Shown here: one piece after another, positions 36,183-43,936 of the stretch | Layout of the letters: every line of letters starts with the position of its first letter | Numbering within the stretch: the stretch's first letter is position 1 | NCBI GenBank assembly: GCA_035656095.1 | Contig: DASRTE010000192.1 | Coordinates: forward strand, 4,137 to 68,136 | Origin: DASRTE01 sp035656095 | GTDB lineage: Bacteria; Actinomycetota; Actinomycetes; Jiangellales; Jiangellaceae | Reading direction: 5' to 3' | DNA length: 64,000 nt | Notes under the pieces: model-generated | Told to the model about the DNA's origin: nothing | Databases searched by the model: none | The model's input: the letters and a program-made list of their open reading frames with translations, nothing else | Translations under genes and position numbers: made by a program

Positions 36183-36215
36183 TCTCAGCATGCTCTCAGC
36201 CGGACAGGGCAGCGT
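36183..36215 (+). promoter_or_regulatory. TCTCAG direct-repeat operator and leaderless promoter of the htrA-like gene
   Basis: TCTCAG at 36183-36188 and 36194-36199 (11 bp apart), then CAGCGT at 36210-36215 placed 6 nt before ATG 36222. The distance from repeat to start codon (22 nt) is exactly that at 34026-34065. The first repeat begins just after the kinase stop codon. Confidence 0.75.
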
Positions 36216-36221
36216 GGTGGC

Positions 36222-37550
36222 ATGGACGAGACCACGCGCAGCACCCAGCCCTCCGGCGCCGCCCTGAACGAGGGCCGCGCTCCTGACGCGCCACCCGGCT
36301 CCGGTTGGTCGACGCCCACGGGCTCGGTGCAGCAACCTCCCCGACCGACCGATCCCTGGACGGCCCGCCCGGACGACACCCGCCCAGTTGCCCGTCCCGA
36401 GGACACCCGGACCTTCGCAGCGCCGGCGTCGTCGCCGAGCGGACAGCCTCCGTTCGCCGGCCCGGCTCCCGAGGCCACGGGTGCGAAGCAGCCACGGCGC
36501 GGCACCGCGCTGATGGTGGCACTCGCGCTCGGCGCCGGACTGCTCGGCGGCGCAGCCGGCGCCGGTGTGGTGAGCGCACTGGACGACGACGCGGCACCGG
36601 CGGAGACCAGCAGCCTCGAACCCGCGCCGTCCGGCCAGCAGACGTCCACGCTGTCCGACGTCGAGGACGTGGCGGCGCAGGTGCTGCCAAGCGTCGTGTC
36701 GATCGCGGTGAGCGGCCCGCAGCGGATCGGGACCGGGAGCGGCGTCGTCATCTCCTCGGACGGCCAGATCCTCACGAACAACCATGTGGTCGAAGGTGGC
36801 GGCGACCTCAGGGTCACGTTCCACGACGGCACCACCGCCGCCGCCGAGGTCGTGGGAACCGACCCGACGACCGACCTCTCCGTGATCCAGGCCGCGGACG
36901 TCTCCGGACTCGCCGCCGTCGAGCTCGGCAGCTCGGGTGACCTGCTGGTCGGTCAGCAGGTCGTCGCCATCGGTTCGCCGTTCGGCCTCGAAGGCACCGT
37001 GACCACGGGCATCGTCTCCGCACTCCAGCGGCCGGTGTCGGCCGGCAGCGGCACGGGCAGCAGCGCGGTGATCGACGCCATCCAGACCGATGCACCGATC
37101 AACCCCGGCAACTCCGGTGGCCCGCTGGTCAACATGTCCGGCCAGGTCGTGGGCATCAACAGCGCGATCTACGCGCCGAGCGCCCAGGGCGGGTCGGTCG
37201 GCCTGGGCTTCGCGATCCCGATCGACCAGGCCCGGCCCATCGCGGACGAGCTGATCGAGTCCGGGCGGGCCACCCACGCGCGGATCGGACTCAGCGTCGG
37301 CGACGCCACGGGCGACACCCGCGGCGCCCTGGTCGCCGGCGTCGAGGACGGCAGCGGCGCGGACGGGGCCGGACTCGCGGACGGCGACGTCATCACCAAG
37401 ATCGATGACCGGGTGGTCACCGACGGAACCTCGCTGGTGGCGGCAGCCCGCTCGTATCGTCCCGGCGACACCGTCACGCTGACCTACGTGCGCGACGGCG
37501 ACACCCAGACGGTCGAGGTCACTCTGGGCAGCGACGCGCCGTCGACCTGA
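36222..37550 (+). CDS. HtrA/PepD-like serine protease with PDZ domain
   Basis: A 442-residue membrane-anchored trypsin-like protease. A Pro-rich cytoplasmic N-terminus (1-92) precedes one membrane segment (about 93-118). The protease domain has His188 in TNNHVVEG, Asp218 in TTDLSVI and Ser298 in GNSGGPL. The PDZ domain (about 350-435) has GARLADGD-like GAGLADGDVI. It should degrade misfolded proteins outside the membrane. Context and operator make it the target of the two-component system directly upstream, like PepD of mycobacteria. A terminator hairpin follows at 37570-37612. Confidence 0.92.
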   Translation: MDETTRSTQPSGAALNEGRAPDAPPGSGWSTPTGSVQQPPRPTDPWTARPDDTRPVARPEDTRTFAAPASSPSGQPPFAGPAPEATGAKQPRRGTALMVALALGAGLLGGAAGAGVVSALDDDAAPAETSSLEPAPSGQQTSTLSDVEDVAAQVLPSVVSIAVSGPQRIGTGSGVVISSDGQILTNNHVVEGGGDLRVTFHDGTTAAAEVVGTDPTTDLSVIQAADVSGLAAVELGSSGDLLVGQQVVAIGSPFGLEGTVTTGIVSALQRPVSAGSGTGSSAVIDAIQTDAPINPGNSGGPLVNMSGQVVGINSAIYAPSAQGGSVGLGFAIPIDQARPIADELIESGRATHARIGLSVGDATGDTRGALVAGVEDGSGADGAGLADGDVITKIDDRVVTDGTSLVAAARSYRPGDTVTLTYVRDGDTQTVEVTLGSDAPST

Positions 37551-37569
37551 CCAGCGCCCACGACAGACT

Positions 37570-37612
37570 CACGGGCCCCGCGGAGCACCGCCTCGCTCCG
37601 CCGGGGCCCGTG
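37570..37612 (+). terminator. Hairpin terminator after the htrA-like gene
   Basis: CACGGGCCCCGCGGAGC pairs with GCTCCGCCGGGGCCCGTG (17 bp with one bulge), loop ACCGCCT/C. No T-tract. It lies 19 nt after the stop codon. Confidence 0.75.
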
Positions 37613-37620
37613 CTCCGTCC

Positions 37621-37706
37621 GTTGATCACGTTCACCATGGTCGCGGACGGTTCACCAGGCTCCTGCGCCTGGTGAACCGACCGCCAGGGTGGTGAACGTG
37701 ATCAAC
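37621..37706. repeat. Nested palindromic intergenic element (copy B)
   Basis: Outer 17-bp arms GTTGATCACGTTCACCA / TGGTGAACGTGATCAAC enclose an inner hairpin GGTTCACCAGGC-TCCTGC-GCCTGGTGAACC. The inner stem repeats the TTCACCA of the outer arm. It is about 90% identical to the element at 63127-63216 and shares TGATCACGTT with 8271-8360. Confidence 0.9.
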
Positions 37707-37753
37707 AGCCAGGCGCCGGATGGCGTGTCGGTGGGCCTTGGCAGACTCGGGAT

Positions 37754-39298
37754 GTGCTATTGGACGACGTCGCGCAGACATCGGCGGCCGTGGCGGCCAC
37801 CTCGGCGCGGCTGGCCAAGACGGCGCTGCTCGCCGAGTGCCTCGGGCGGGCCGGTCCTGACGACGTGCCCGTGGCCGTGGCGTACCTGTCCGGCGAGCTG
37901 CGCCAGCGCCGCACCGGCCTCGGCTACGCCGCCCTGCGCGACCTGCCTCAGCCCGCGCAGCGGCCCACACTCGAGCTGACCGAGGTCGATGCCGCCTTCG
38001 CCGCGATCGCCGGTATGTCCGGGCCAGGCTCGACCACGGCCCGCCGGTCCCGCTTGGTCGAGCTGATGGCCCGGGCGACGGCGGCCGAGCAGCGCCTGCT
38101 CGCCGGGCTGATCAGCGGCGAACTTCGCCAGGGCGCCCTCGACGGCGTTCTCACCGAGGCGGTCGCGGTCGCTGCCGGCGTGCCGGCCGCCGAGATCCGG
38201 CGGGCGGTCACCGTCGCCGGCACGCTCACGCCGGTCGCCCAGGCGGTGCTGGTGGAGGGCACCGACGGTCTACAACGGTTCCAGCTCGCCGTGGGGGCGC
38301 CGCTGCGCCCGATGCTCGCCCAGAGCGCACCGGACCTGGCCGACGCCCTCGGCCGAACCGGTCCGGCCGCGATCGAATGGAAGCTCGACGGAATCCGGGT
38401 GCAGATCCACCGCGACGGCGACCGGGTCACCGTGTTCACCCGCACCCTCGACGACGTCACGAGCCGCGTGCCCGAACTGGTCGAGGAGGCGATGTCGCTT
38501 CCGGTCGCCTCGATCGTGCTGGACGGCGAGGTCATCGCCCTCGGGCCCGACCGACGGCCGCTGCCGTTCCAGCAGACCGCGTCGCGCGTGGGTCGCCGCC
38601 TCGACGTCGCGACCGCCCGCTCGGCCGTCCCGCTGTCCACGTTCGTGTTCGACTGCCTCCACCTCGACGGCCACGACCTCGTCGGCGCACCCGGTGAGGA
38701 GCGGTGGGCGGCTCTGGCCACCGCCGTTCCGGAGACTTTGCTGGTTCCGCGGCTGGTCACAGACGACCTCGCCGCAGCGCAGGCGTTCTTCGACGACGCG
38801 CTGGCCCATGGCCACGAAGGGGTCGTGGTCAAGTCGCTGTCGGCTCCGTACGACGCCGGGCGCCGTGGCGCCGGCTGGGTGAAGGTGAAGCCGCGACACA
38901 CTCTCGACCTCGTCGTGCTCGCTGTGGAGTGGGGTCACGGCCGGCGCCAGGGGAAGCTGTCCAACCTGCACCTCGGAGCCCGCGACCCCGACGGCCGGTA
39001 CGGACCGGTGGGCGGGCTGGTGATGCTCGGCAAGACGTTCAAGGGCCTCACCGACACGATGCTCGCCTGGCAGACCGAGCGGCTACTCGCGCTGGCCGAG
39101 GGCCCCGCCGACGGTTGGGTCGTCGCGGTTCGCCCCGAACTCGTCGTCGAGATCGCCTTCGACGGCGTCCAGCAGTCGCCGCGTTATCCGGCCGGGCTGG
39201 CGCTCCGATTCGCGCGGGTGCTGCGCCACCGGCCCGACAAGCCCGCGGCCGAGGCCGACACCATCGCGTCGGTGCGCGAGATCCACGAGCGGCACTGA
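37754..39298 (+). CDS. ATP-dependent DNA ligase (LigB-like)
   Basis: A 514-residue ATP-dependent ligase. Residues 1-190 form the DNA-binding domain; the nucleotidyltransferase domain has the AMP-accepting Lys210 in EWKLDGIRVQIHRDG (motif I KxDG), VLDGEVIA (motif III), HEGVVVKS (motif IV) and WVKVKPR (motif V). An OB-fold domain completes it. It joins nicks with ATP and resembles mycobacterial LigB, a non-essential accessory ligase to the NAD-dependent LigA. GTG 37754 is used; an ATG 2 nt earlier is out of frame. It follows the palindromic element by 47 bp. Confidence 0.92.
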   Translation: MLLDDVAQTSAAVAATSARLAKTALLAECLGRAGPDDVPVAVAYLSGELRQRRTGLGYAALRDLPQPAQRPTLELTEVDAAFAAIAGMSGPGSTTARRSRLVELMARATAAEQRLLAGLISGELRQGALDGVLTEAVAVAAGVPAAEIRRAVTVAGTLTPVAQAVLVEGTDGLQRFQLAVGAPLRPMLAQSAPDLADALGRTGPAAIEWKLDGIRVQIHRDGDRVTVFTRTLDDVTSRVPELVEEAMSLPVASIVLDGEVIALGPDRRPLPFQQTASRVGRRLDVATARSAVPLSTFVFDCLHLDGHDLVGAPGEERWAALATAVPETLLVPRLVTDDLAAAQAFFDDALAHGHEGVVVKSLSAPYDAGRRGAGWVKVKPRHTLDLVVLAVEWGHGRRQGKLSNLHLGARDPDGRYGPVGGLVMLGKTFKGLTDTMLAWQTERLLALAEGPADGWVVAVRPELVVEIAFDGVQQSPRYPAGLALRFARVLRHRPDKPAAEADTIASVREIHERH

Positions 39299-39305
39299 GC
39301 CGGCT

Positions 39306-40469
39306 TCATCCCCGGCGTATGTCGGCGAGCCGCTCGACACCGTCGGCCAGCACCTGGACGCCGGTGTGGTCCGACGATCCGAGCAACAGGCCCGCAGCTT
39401 CCCAGAGGGCACCCTGCACCGCTTCGTGCGCCTGCTGGTCCGCCTCCGGGTCGTGATCGCGAGCCGAGATCTCCTCCAGCCGCGTGGTCGCTTCGACCAA
39501 CCGGGTCCAGGCCGGCGGCGCGAATCGCCCCGTGACCACGCGGACCCGGGCGTCGGCGAGCACGGCCGCCCTGGCCCGGCCGAGCTGGTGGTCGGCGACA
39601 CTCGCCCCCACGATCGCCCCGCCGATCGCTGCGAGAACGGCAACCACGAGTACCAGCGCCCACCCGGCCCCGGCCAGCGCGGCCACGATCGCCGCGACCA
39701 CGGACAGTGCCACAGCCCCGAGGACGCTGGCGCTGACCTGGTGTTCGCGGATACCGAAACCGGCGATCCGACTGACCGGGGGGCGATCGGTGAGCATGTC
39801 GACAACTGCGGTCTGGACTCGGCGATCGGTGACGTCGGGCCGAATCACGGCGAACGACTCGGCGACGGCCTGCCCGGTCATCGACGCATGTGCCGGCCGC
39901 CCGGATGTCCACCGCAGGGCGCCCCAGTGGCGCGCCTCCACGATGTTGGGAAGCCACGACCCGCGGCCTTGAGGCATGGCATCGACGACGTCCTGCTGAG
40001 CCTCCCAGGCCTGTGCCCACTGCCGCTCGGACATCGCGGTCAGCGGATGGGGTCGAGTCATTGCCCTTGTCTCCATCGGACTCGTGCGTGCGGGCAGAAT
40101 CCGTCTTTCGCCGACGACTTCACCGTCGATGATCTGAGATTCCCCGCGCTCCCATGCCACGAACCTGTCCGTGGCATCGAGAACACTACCGGCGAGCCAG
40201 CTCACCACCACAACGTCGTCCACGAGCCCGACCGCGAGCAGAAGACCTTCGGGGACCAGGTCGATCGGCGACAGCACATAGAAGAGAGCGACGCCCATCA
40301 GCGCCAGCCGCCCGGCCCCCAGGCCGTCCCACTGCCCGGACATCACTGCGGTAGCCAACCGGGGCAACGCCGCCAGACGGGTTCCGAGACTCGGAGCGCC
40401 TTGCCTACTCGCTCCACGAAGCGCTCGCCACAACGCGACGAAGGCAGCCGTCCGTCTCACCCGCGCCAC
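39306..40469 (-). CDS. DUF1232 domain membrane protein
   Basis: A 387-residue protein. The N-terminal part carries the short DUF1232 motif LFYVLSPIDLVPEGLLLAVG with GLVDDVVVV (about residues 57-86), which is membrane-associated. A middle soluble stretch follows (SERQWAQAWEAQQDVVDAMP), then two hydrophobic segments (VLGAVALSVVAAIVAALAGA, WALVLVVAVLAAIGGAIVGA) and a C-terminal helical domain. DUF1232 has no known function. GTG 40469 has GAGGAG 10 nt upstream. It is divergent from SURF1 with only 50 bp between, so their promoters overlap. Confidence 0.78.
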   Translation of the reverse strand: MARVRRTAAFVALWRALRGASRQGAPSLGTRLAALPRLATAVMSGQWDGLGAGRLALMGVALFYVLSPIDLVPEGLLLAVGLVDDVVVVSWLAGSVLDATDRFVAWERGESQIIDGEVVGERRILPARTSPMETRAMTRPHPLTAMSERQWAQAWEAQQDVVDAMPQGRGSWLPNIVEARHWGALRWTSGRPAHASMTGQAVAESFAVIRPDVTDRRVQTAVVDMLTDRPPVSRIAGFGIREHQVSASVLGAVALSVVAAIVAALAGAGWALVLVVAVLAAIGGAIVGASVADHQLGRARAAVLADARVRVVTGRFAPPAWTRLVEATTRLEEISARDHDPEADQQAHEAVQGALWEAAGLLLGSSDHTGVQVLADGVERLADIRRG

Positions 40470-40505
40470 CGGAGGCCTCCTCGCGCTGTTGCTCCCGGAT
40501 GACTC

Positions 40506-40511
40506 TATAAC
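40506..40511 (+). promoter_or_regulatory. -10 box TATAAC of the SURF1 gene
   Basis: TATAAC with 8 nt to the GTG at 40520: a near-leaderless promoter in the 50-bp divergent region. Confidence 0.5.
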
Positions 40512-40519
40512 CTCGAGAA

Positions 40520-41296
40520 GTGCTCCCAACCCTGCTGACCCCGCGGTGGATCGCGCTGCATGTCGCGACAATCGCGGTGGTCGCGGGATTCGTGGCCCTC
40601 GGGTTGTGGCAGCTCGGCGTGTACGGGCACAGCGAGTCCCGCCAGGATCTGCGGGACCGGCCGGCCGTGTCGATATCCGACCTGGTCCAGCCTGGCGAGG
40701 AACTCGGGGCGGGAGCCGACCGGGCCGTCCTCGCGACCGGGCGCTACGTCGACGAAGGCCACCTCACGGTGCCGGCGCGGGTGCACGAAGGCGTTCTCGG
40801 CGACTACCTCGTCGCCGCCCTTCGGACCTCCGACGGGGGCATGCTCACCGTCCTGCGCGGCTGGGTGGACGACCGTGACGACCCGGTCGGCACCGCTCCG
40901 GATGGCGAGGTCACCGTCGCCGGACATCTGCTGTCGCCGGAGACGGCAGCCCACACCGCCCGGTCCGACGCGGATCTGTCGACCGGCGAGATCGGGTTCG
41001 TCGCTCCCGAGCCCGTCGCCGCCAAGACCGGTCTGCCCGAAGACCAGTTCTATCCCGGATATCTCCTCCTGGAGGACGAGCAGCCCCGACCTGCGGACTC
41101 GCCCGAGCTCCTCGATCTCGGCGTCGTCGATCCGATCGGCAACGTGAGTCCCTGGCAGAACCTGTCCTACTGGGCCCAGTGGTGGGTCTTCGCCGGGGCC
41201 GCCGCGGTGTTCTGGTTCTCGTTCGTCCGCGCCGCGGTCCGGCGCAGTTCGCGGGCCGACACCGAGGCCGCCAGGGACGAGGTCAGGAGTGCGTGA
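40520..41296 (+). CDS. SURF1 family cytochrome oxidase assembly protein
   Basis: A 258-residue protein with the SURF1 layout: transmembrane helix at residues 8-30 (WIALHVATIAVVAGFVALGL) with LGLWQL, an extracytoplasmic domain with VLRGWVDD, and a second helix near residue 220 (NLSYWAQWWVFAGAAAVFWF), whose NLSYW-QW motif is characteristic. SURF1 helps insert heme a into cytochrome c oxidase. The last 14 bp overlap the convergent DUF3817 gene. It is expressed from the leaderless-type promoter above. Confidence 0.9.
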   Translation: MLPTLLTPRWIALHVATIAVVAGFVALGLWQLGVYGHSESRQDLRDRPAVSISDLVQPGEELGAGADRAVLATGRYVDEGHLTVPARVHEGVLGDYLVAALRTSDGGMLTVLRGWVDDRDDPVGTAPDGEVTVAGHLLSPETAAHTARSDADLSTGEIGFVAPEPVAAKTGLPEDQFYPGYLLLEDEQPRPADSPELLDLGVVDPIGNVSPWQNLSYWAQWWVFAGAAAVFWFSFVRAAVRRSSRADTEAARDEVRSA

Positions 41297-41600
41297 CCAG
41301 TTCCGGGTGCTCGGCATGAACCTTGGCGACCACGCGGCGTTCGGCCACGAACGAGGCGAACGGGATGGTGCCGGCGAGCACGACCGGAACCGTCCACCGC
41401 CAGGACCATCGCTGCTGGATCGCCAGGTACAGCGAGACGAAGAAGTAGAGCATGTAGATCCAGCCGTGGACGATGGCGATGAACTCGAACCCCTCCACGC
41501 CGAAGCCGTACTTGAGCACGATCTCGACGGTGAAGACCAGCAGCACGACGCCGGTCGTATAGGCAAGGATCCGGTAGAGCGCCAAGGTGCGTGGACTCAC
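41283..41600 (-). CDS. DUF3817 family membrane protein
   Basis: A 105-residue protein with three membrane helices and the family motif FIAIVHGWIYMLYFFVSLYL (around residues 39-58). DUF3817 resembles the YdzA/MgtE-type small membrane proteins often placed next to cytochrome-oxidase assembly genes; function unknown. GTG 41600 (VSPRTLALYRILAY) is preferred because sequence conservation begins there; an ATG 30 bp upstream is possible. Tail-to-tail overlap with SURF1. Confidence 0.85.
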   Translation of the reverse strand: MSPRTLALYRILAYTTGVVLLVFTVEIVLKYGFGVEGFEFIAIVHGWIYMLYFFVSLYLAIQQRWSWRWTVPVVLAGTIPFASFVAERRVVAKVHAEHPELVTHS

Positions 41601-41647
41601 CGCCCGAGCGTATCCACCGGCGACGTCCACACGACGCAGGGGTGACT

Positions 41648-42073
41648 ATGCCGGGCGACCTTCCCGTGCGCGGCACGATCGTGATCCCCGCGGCCGAGTT
41701 GTCGTGGCGCTTCTCCCGCTCCGGTGGCCCGGGTGGGCAGTCGGTGAACACGTCCGACACCCGCGTCGAGCTCTCCTTTGACGTCGGACGGACGACGGCG
41801 CTCGGTCCGACGCTGCGTTCCCGGGCCCTGGACCGGCTCGCCGTCAGGCTGGTCGACGGGGTACTCACCGTCAGCGCCTCGGAGTACCGGTCTCAGCTGC
41901 GCAACCGCGAAGCGGCGGAACGGCGGCTGGTGGAGATCCTGACCGAGGCGATCGCGCCGCCGCCGCGCCGGCGTCGGCCCACCCAACCGTCCCGGGCGGC
42001 TCGTGCCCGCCGGCTGGAGCAGAAGAAGCGCAGGGCGGACATCAAGCGGCTGCGCCGCCGGCCACCGCACTGA
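41648..42073 (+). CDS. arfB: Alternative ribosome-rescue factor ArfB (peptidyl-tRNA hydrolase)
   Basis: A 141-residue ArfB/YaeJ-type protein. The catalytic GGQ loop is in RFSRSGGPGGQSVNTSDTRV (Gly-Gly-Gln about residues 27-29), followed by the class I release-factor fold and a Lys/Arg-rich C-terminal tail (LEQKKRRADIKRLRRR) that enters the empty mRNA channel of stalled ribosomes. It frees ribosomes lacking a stop codon. ATG 41648 is chosen; GTG 41642 is 2 codons earlier. Confidence 0.92.
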   Translation: MPGDLPVRGTIVIPAAELSWRFSRSGGPGGQSVNTSDTRVELSFDVGRTTALGPTLRSRALDRLAVRLVDGVLTVSASEYRSQLRNREAAERRLVEILTEAIAPPPRRRRPTQPSRAARARRLEQKKRRADIKRLRRRPPH

Positions 42074-42090
42074 GCGGGGCCTGGTCCGGT

Positions 42091-43020
42091 TCAGCTGCCG
42101 TCGCCCGGGCGCTCGTCGTCGCCGAGCTCGGCCAGGAAGCGCTCGAACTCGGCCCCGATCTCGTCGGCACTGGGCATCGTCGCCCGGTCGGCAAGCATGT
42201 TCCCGCGGGTCGTCCCGCCGACGTACGCGTCGAACTGTGTCTCGAGGGCACGGACCACACGCCCGACCTCCTCGGACTGGTCGACCTGCTCCTGGACCAG
42301 TCTGCGGATACGACCGGCGGCCTCGGACAGCGCGTCGGTGGGCAGCTGCAGGCCGGTGGCGGCGGAGATGGATCGCAGCAGCGCCAGGGAGGCGTCGGGG
42401 TAGTCGGACTCGGCCAGGTAGTGCGGGACGTGCGCGACGAAGCCCATGGCGTCCAGACCGGCCTCGCCCAGCCGCAGCTCGAGCAGCGCGGTGGCACTGG
42501 AGGGCAGGCGGATCTCACCCCGCCAGGGATTGACGAGGGTGACCAGCTCGGGGCGGGTGGCGTGCGCGGTGACGCCCAGGGGCCGGGTGTGCGGCACCGC
42601 CATCGGGATGCCGTGGACGCTGACGACCAGCCGGACGCCGAAGTGCCGGATCAGTCCGGTGACGGCGGCGACGAAACGCTCCCACTGGACGTCGGGCTCG
42701 GGCCCGGTCAGCAGGAGGAACGGCGTACCCGCTGTGTCGTGGGCGAGCCGGATCGCCAGCTCCGGAGCCGAGTAGCGCTCGAAGTGATCCTCGACGAAGA
42801 GCATCTCGGGGCGGCGGGCTCGGTAGTCGACGAGGAGATCCGTGTCGAAGCGTGCGACGACGCGATGGTCGAGGGTGGAGAGCAGGTGGTCGACCAGCCC
42901 TTTCCCGGCGCCGCCCGCGTCCATGAAGCCGTCGAGGGAGAGCACGAGCACCGGCGCGTCCGAGGTGGGGACGTCGCCGACGACCTCGTACATGCCCTTC
43001 GGGTCGAGCATCTCGAACAC
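42091..43020 (-). CDS. PAC2 family protein (proteasome-assembly-chaperone-like)
   Basis: A 309-residue protein of the PAC2 superfamily. It begins MFEMLDPKGMYEVVGDVPTS; VLVLSLDGFMDAGGAGKGLV and LVVSVHGIPMAVPHTRPLGV are the family's conserved segments. A helical C-terminal extension (about residues 230-309) includes SEEVGRVVRALETQFDAYVG. Actinobacterial PAC2 proteins may bind the proteasome/HslV-like particle; direct evidence is limited. GGGAG lies 8 nt before ATG 43020; a second ATG is 3 codons in. Confidence 0.87.
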   Translation of the reverse strand: MFEMLDPKGMYEVVGDVPTSDAPVLVLSLDGFMDAGGAGKGLVDHLLSTLDHRVVARFDTDLLVDYRARRPEMLFVEDHFERYSAPELAIRLAHDTAGTPFLLLTGPEPDVQWERFVAAVTGLIRHFGVRLVVSVHGIPMAVPHTRPLGVTAHATRPELVTLVNPWRGEIRLPSSATALLELRLGEAGLDAMGFVAHVPHYLAESDYPDASLALLRSISAATGLQLPTDALSEAAGRIRRLVQEQVDQSEEVGRVVRALETQFDAYVGGTTRGNMLADRATMPSADEIGAEFERFLAELGDDERPGDGS

Positions 43021-43089
43021 TCCCGTGCGATGGTCGGTCCTTCAGTCTCCATCACAACACCGCGATGGGCGAAGAACATCCCACGGTCA

Positions 43090-43557
43090 TCAGCCGGCGG
43101 GGCCGACCGCGGTGCCCGCGAGCGGCTGCTGGTGCGGCAGCCCCAGCACGGCACAGACCAGGCCCAGGAAGGCGTCGGCGTCGCGGAGCAGGTCGTCGGA
43201 CTCGCGGGCCGTGACAGCTCCGGGGATGCCCGCCTCGGCTGCGGCACGCTTACCGGCGCCGGCAGCGAAGAATGCTGCCCATTCGGCAAGCTCGGGAGCG
43301 ACCGCGGTAAGGACGTTCCACACGTTGCGCGGCCCGCGGGCAGCCCTGCGCCGGGAGCCGGACACCCCACCCAGGTCGGCCCTGGCCCGCGCGGCCAGCA
43401 CGGCTGCCCCTGCCCGCAGCGCGGCGAGGTGCGCTGCCACATAACGCTCCCCCGCTGTGGTCGCCGACGCGGCCTCGGCCAGGCAGCTGCGCGACTGGTC
43501 GAGCAGGTCGACCACGGCATGACCGGTGCGCGGTCGCGGAACGGGCTGGGCGGCCAT
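43090..43557 (-). CDS. SAV_6107-type HEPN domain protein, likely SOS-controlled
   Basis: A 155-residue helical protein of the SAV_6107 HEPN family: VVDLLDQSRSCLAEAASATT, GERYVAAHLAALRAGAAVLA, then NVWNVLTAVAPELAEWAAFF and ESDDLLRDADAFLGLVCAVL. The RxxxxH catalytic motif of RNase HEPN proteins is not evident. The start is uncertain: ATG 43557 is coupled to the small ORF before it, while GTG 43578 has GGCGGAGG 7 nt upstream. A consensus LexA box (43749-43764) and a 30-bp palindrome lie upstream. Role unknown; induction by DNA damage is inferred. Confidence 0.8.
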   Translation of the reverse strand: MAAQPVPRPRTGHAVVDLLDQSRSCLAEAASATTAGERYVAAHLAALRAGAAVLAARARADLGGVSGSRRRAARGPRNVWNVLTAVAPELAEWAAFFAAGAGKRAAAEAGIPGAVTARESDDLLRDADAFLGLVCAVLGLPHQQPLAGTAVGPAG

Positions 43558-43559
43558 GA

Positions 43560-43634
43560 TCACTGGCACCATATGCACGAGCCGGCCTCCGCCGAATCGC
43601 GGACCGGACGCCCTGCGTCGTACGTCACTGCCAT
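43560..43634 (-). CDS. Possible 24-residue leader peptide upstream of the HEPN gene
   Basis: A short frame MAVTYDAGRPVRDSAEAGSC-IWCQ with a good GGGGAGG site 6 nt before its ATG. Its TGA stop lies 2 nt before the HEPN ATG at 43557. Two cysteines and a tryptophan sit at the end. It could be a leader that couples translation to the HEPN gene, or chance. It is too short for family recognition. Confidence 0.35.
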   Translation of the reverse strand: MAVTYDAGRPVRDSAEAGSCIWCQ

Positions 43635-43711
43635 GGTCGCCTCCCCGACGCCTGCCGCGGCAGCCCTCCCGGGATGCGGGGGTCGAGGACCGCACCCGGC
43701 GAGGACCGCCC

Positions 43712-43741
43712 TCTGACGGGGAGGCGCGCCTCCCCGTCAGA
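43712..43741. other. Perfect 30-bp palindrome between SOS box and HEPN gene
   Basis: TCTGACGGGGAGGCG followed directly by its reverse complement. In RNA it forms a 13-bp hairpin with a tetraloop. Transcription from the SOS region toward the HEPN gene would cross it at once, so it could act as attenuator, processing site or terminator. Confidence 0.75.
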
Positions 43742-43748
43742 CCTTGAC

Positions 43749-43764
43749 TCGAACATACGTTCGA
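43749..43764. promoter_or_regulatory. LexA (SOS) box TCGAACATACGTTCGA
   Basis: Exact match to the actinobacterial/Gram-positive consensus TCGAAC-N4-GTTCGA. On the minus strand TATGTT inside it can serve as a -10 reading toward the HEPN gene 190 bp away; on the plus strand TTGACT at 43744-43749 could be a -35 toward DUF4126. No other such box was noticed in the window. Confidence 0.82.
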
Positions 43765-43936
43765 ATCGTGTCCCACGGTACACCCTCCGGCCGACAGCAC
43801 GTCAACCGATCGACCATCGCGCCGGGGAGACTCGACCCGCGCCGCCGGTCTCGGCCGGCGCGAGGTGACGCCCTCCACAGGTAGATTCGGCACACGCATC
43901 CGGACCTCCGGTACGGCTGCGGAGGCGGAGGTGACC

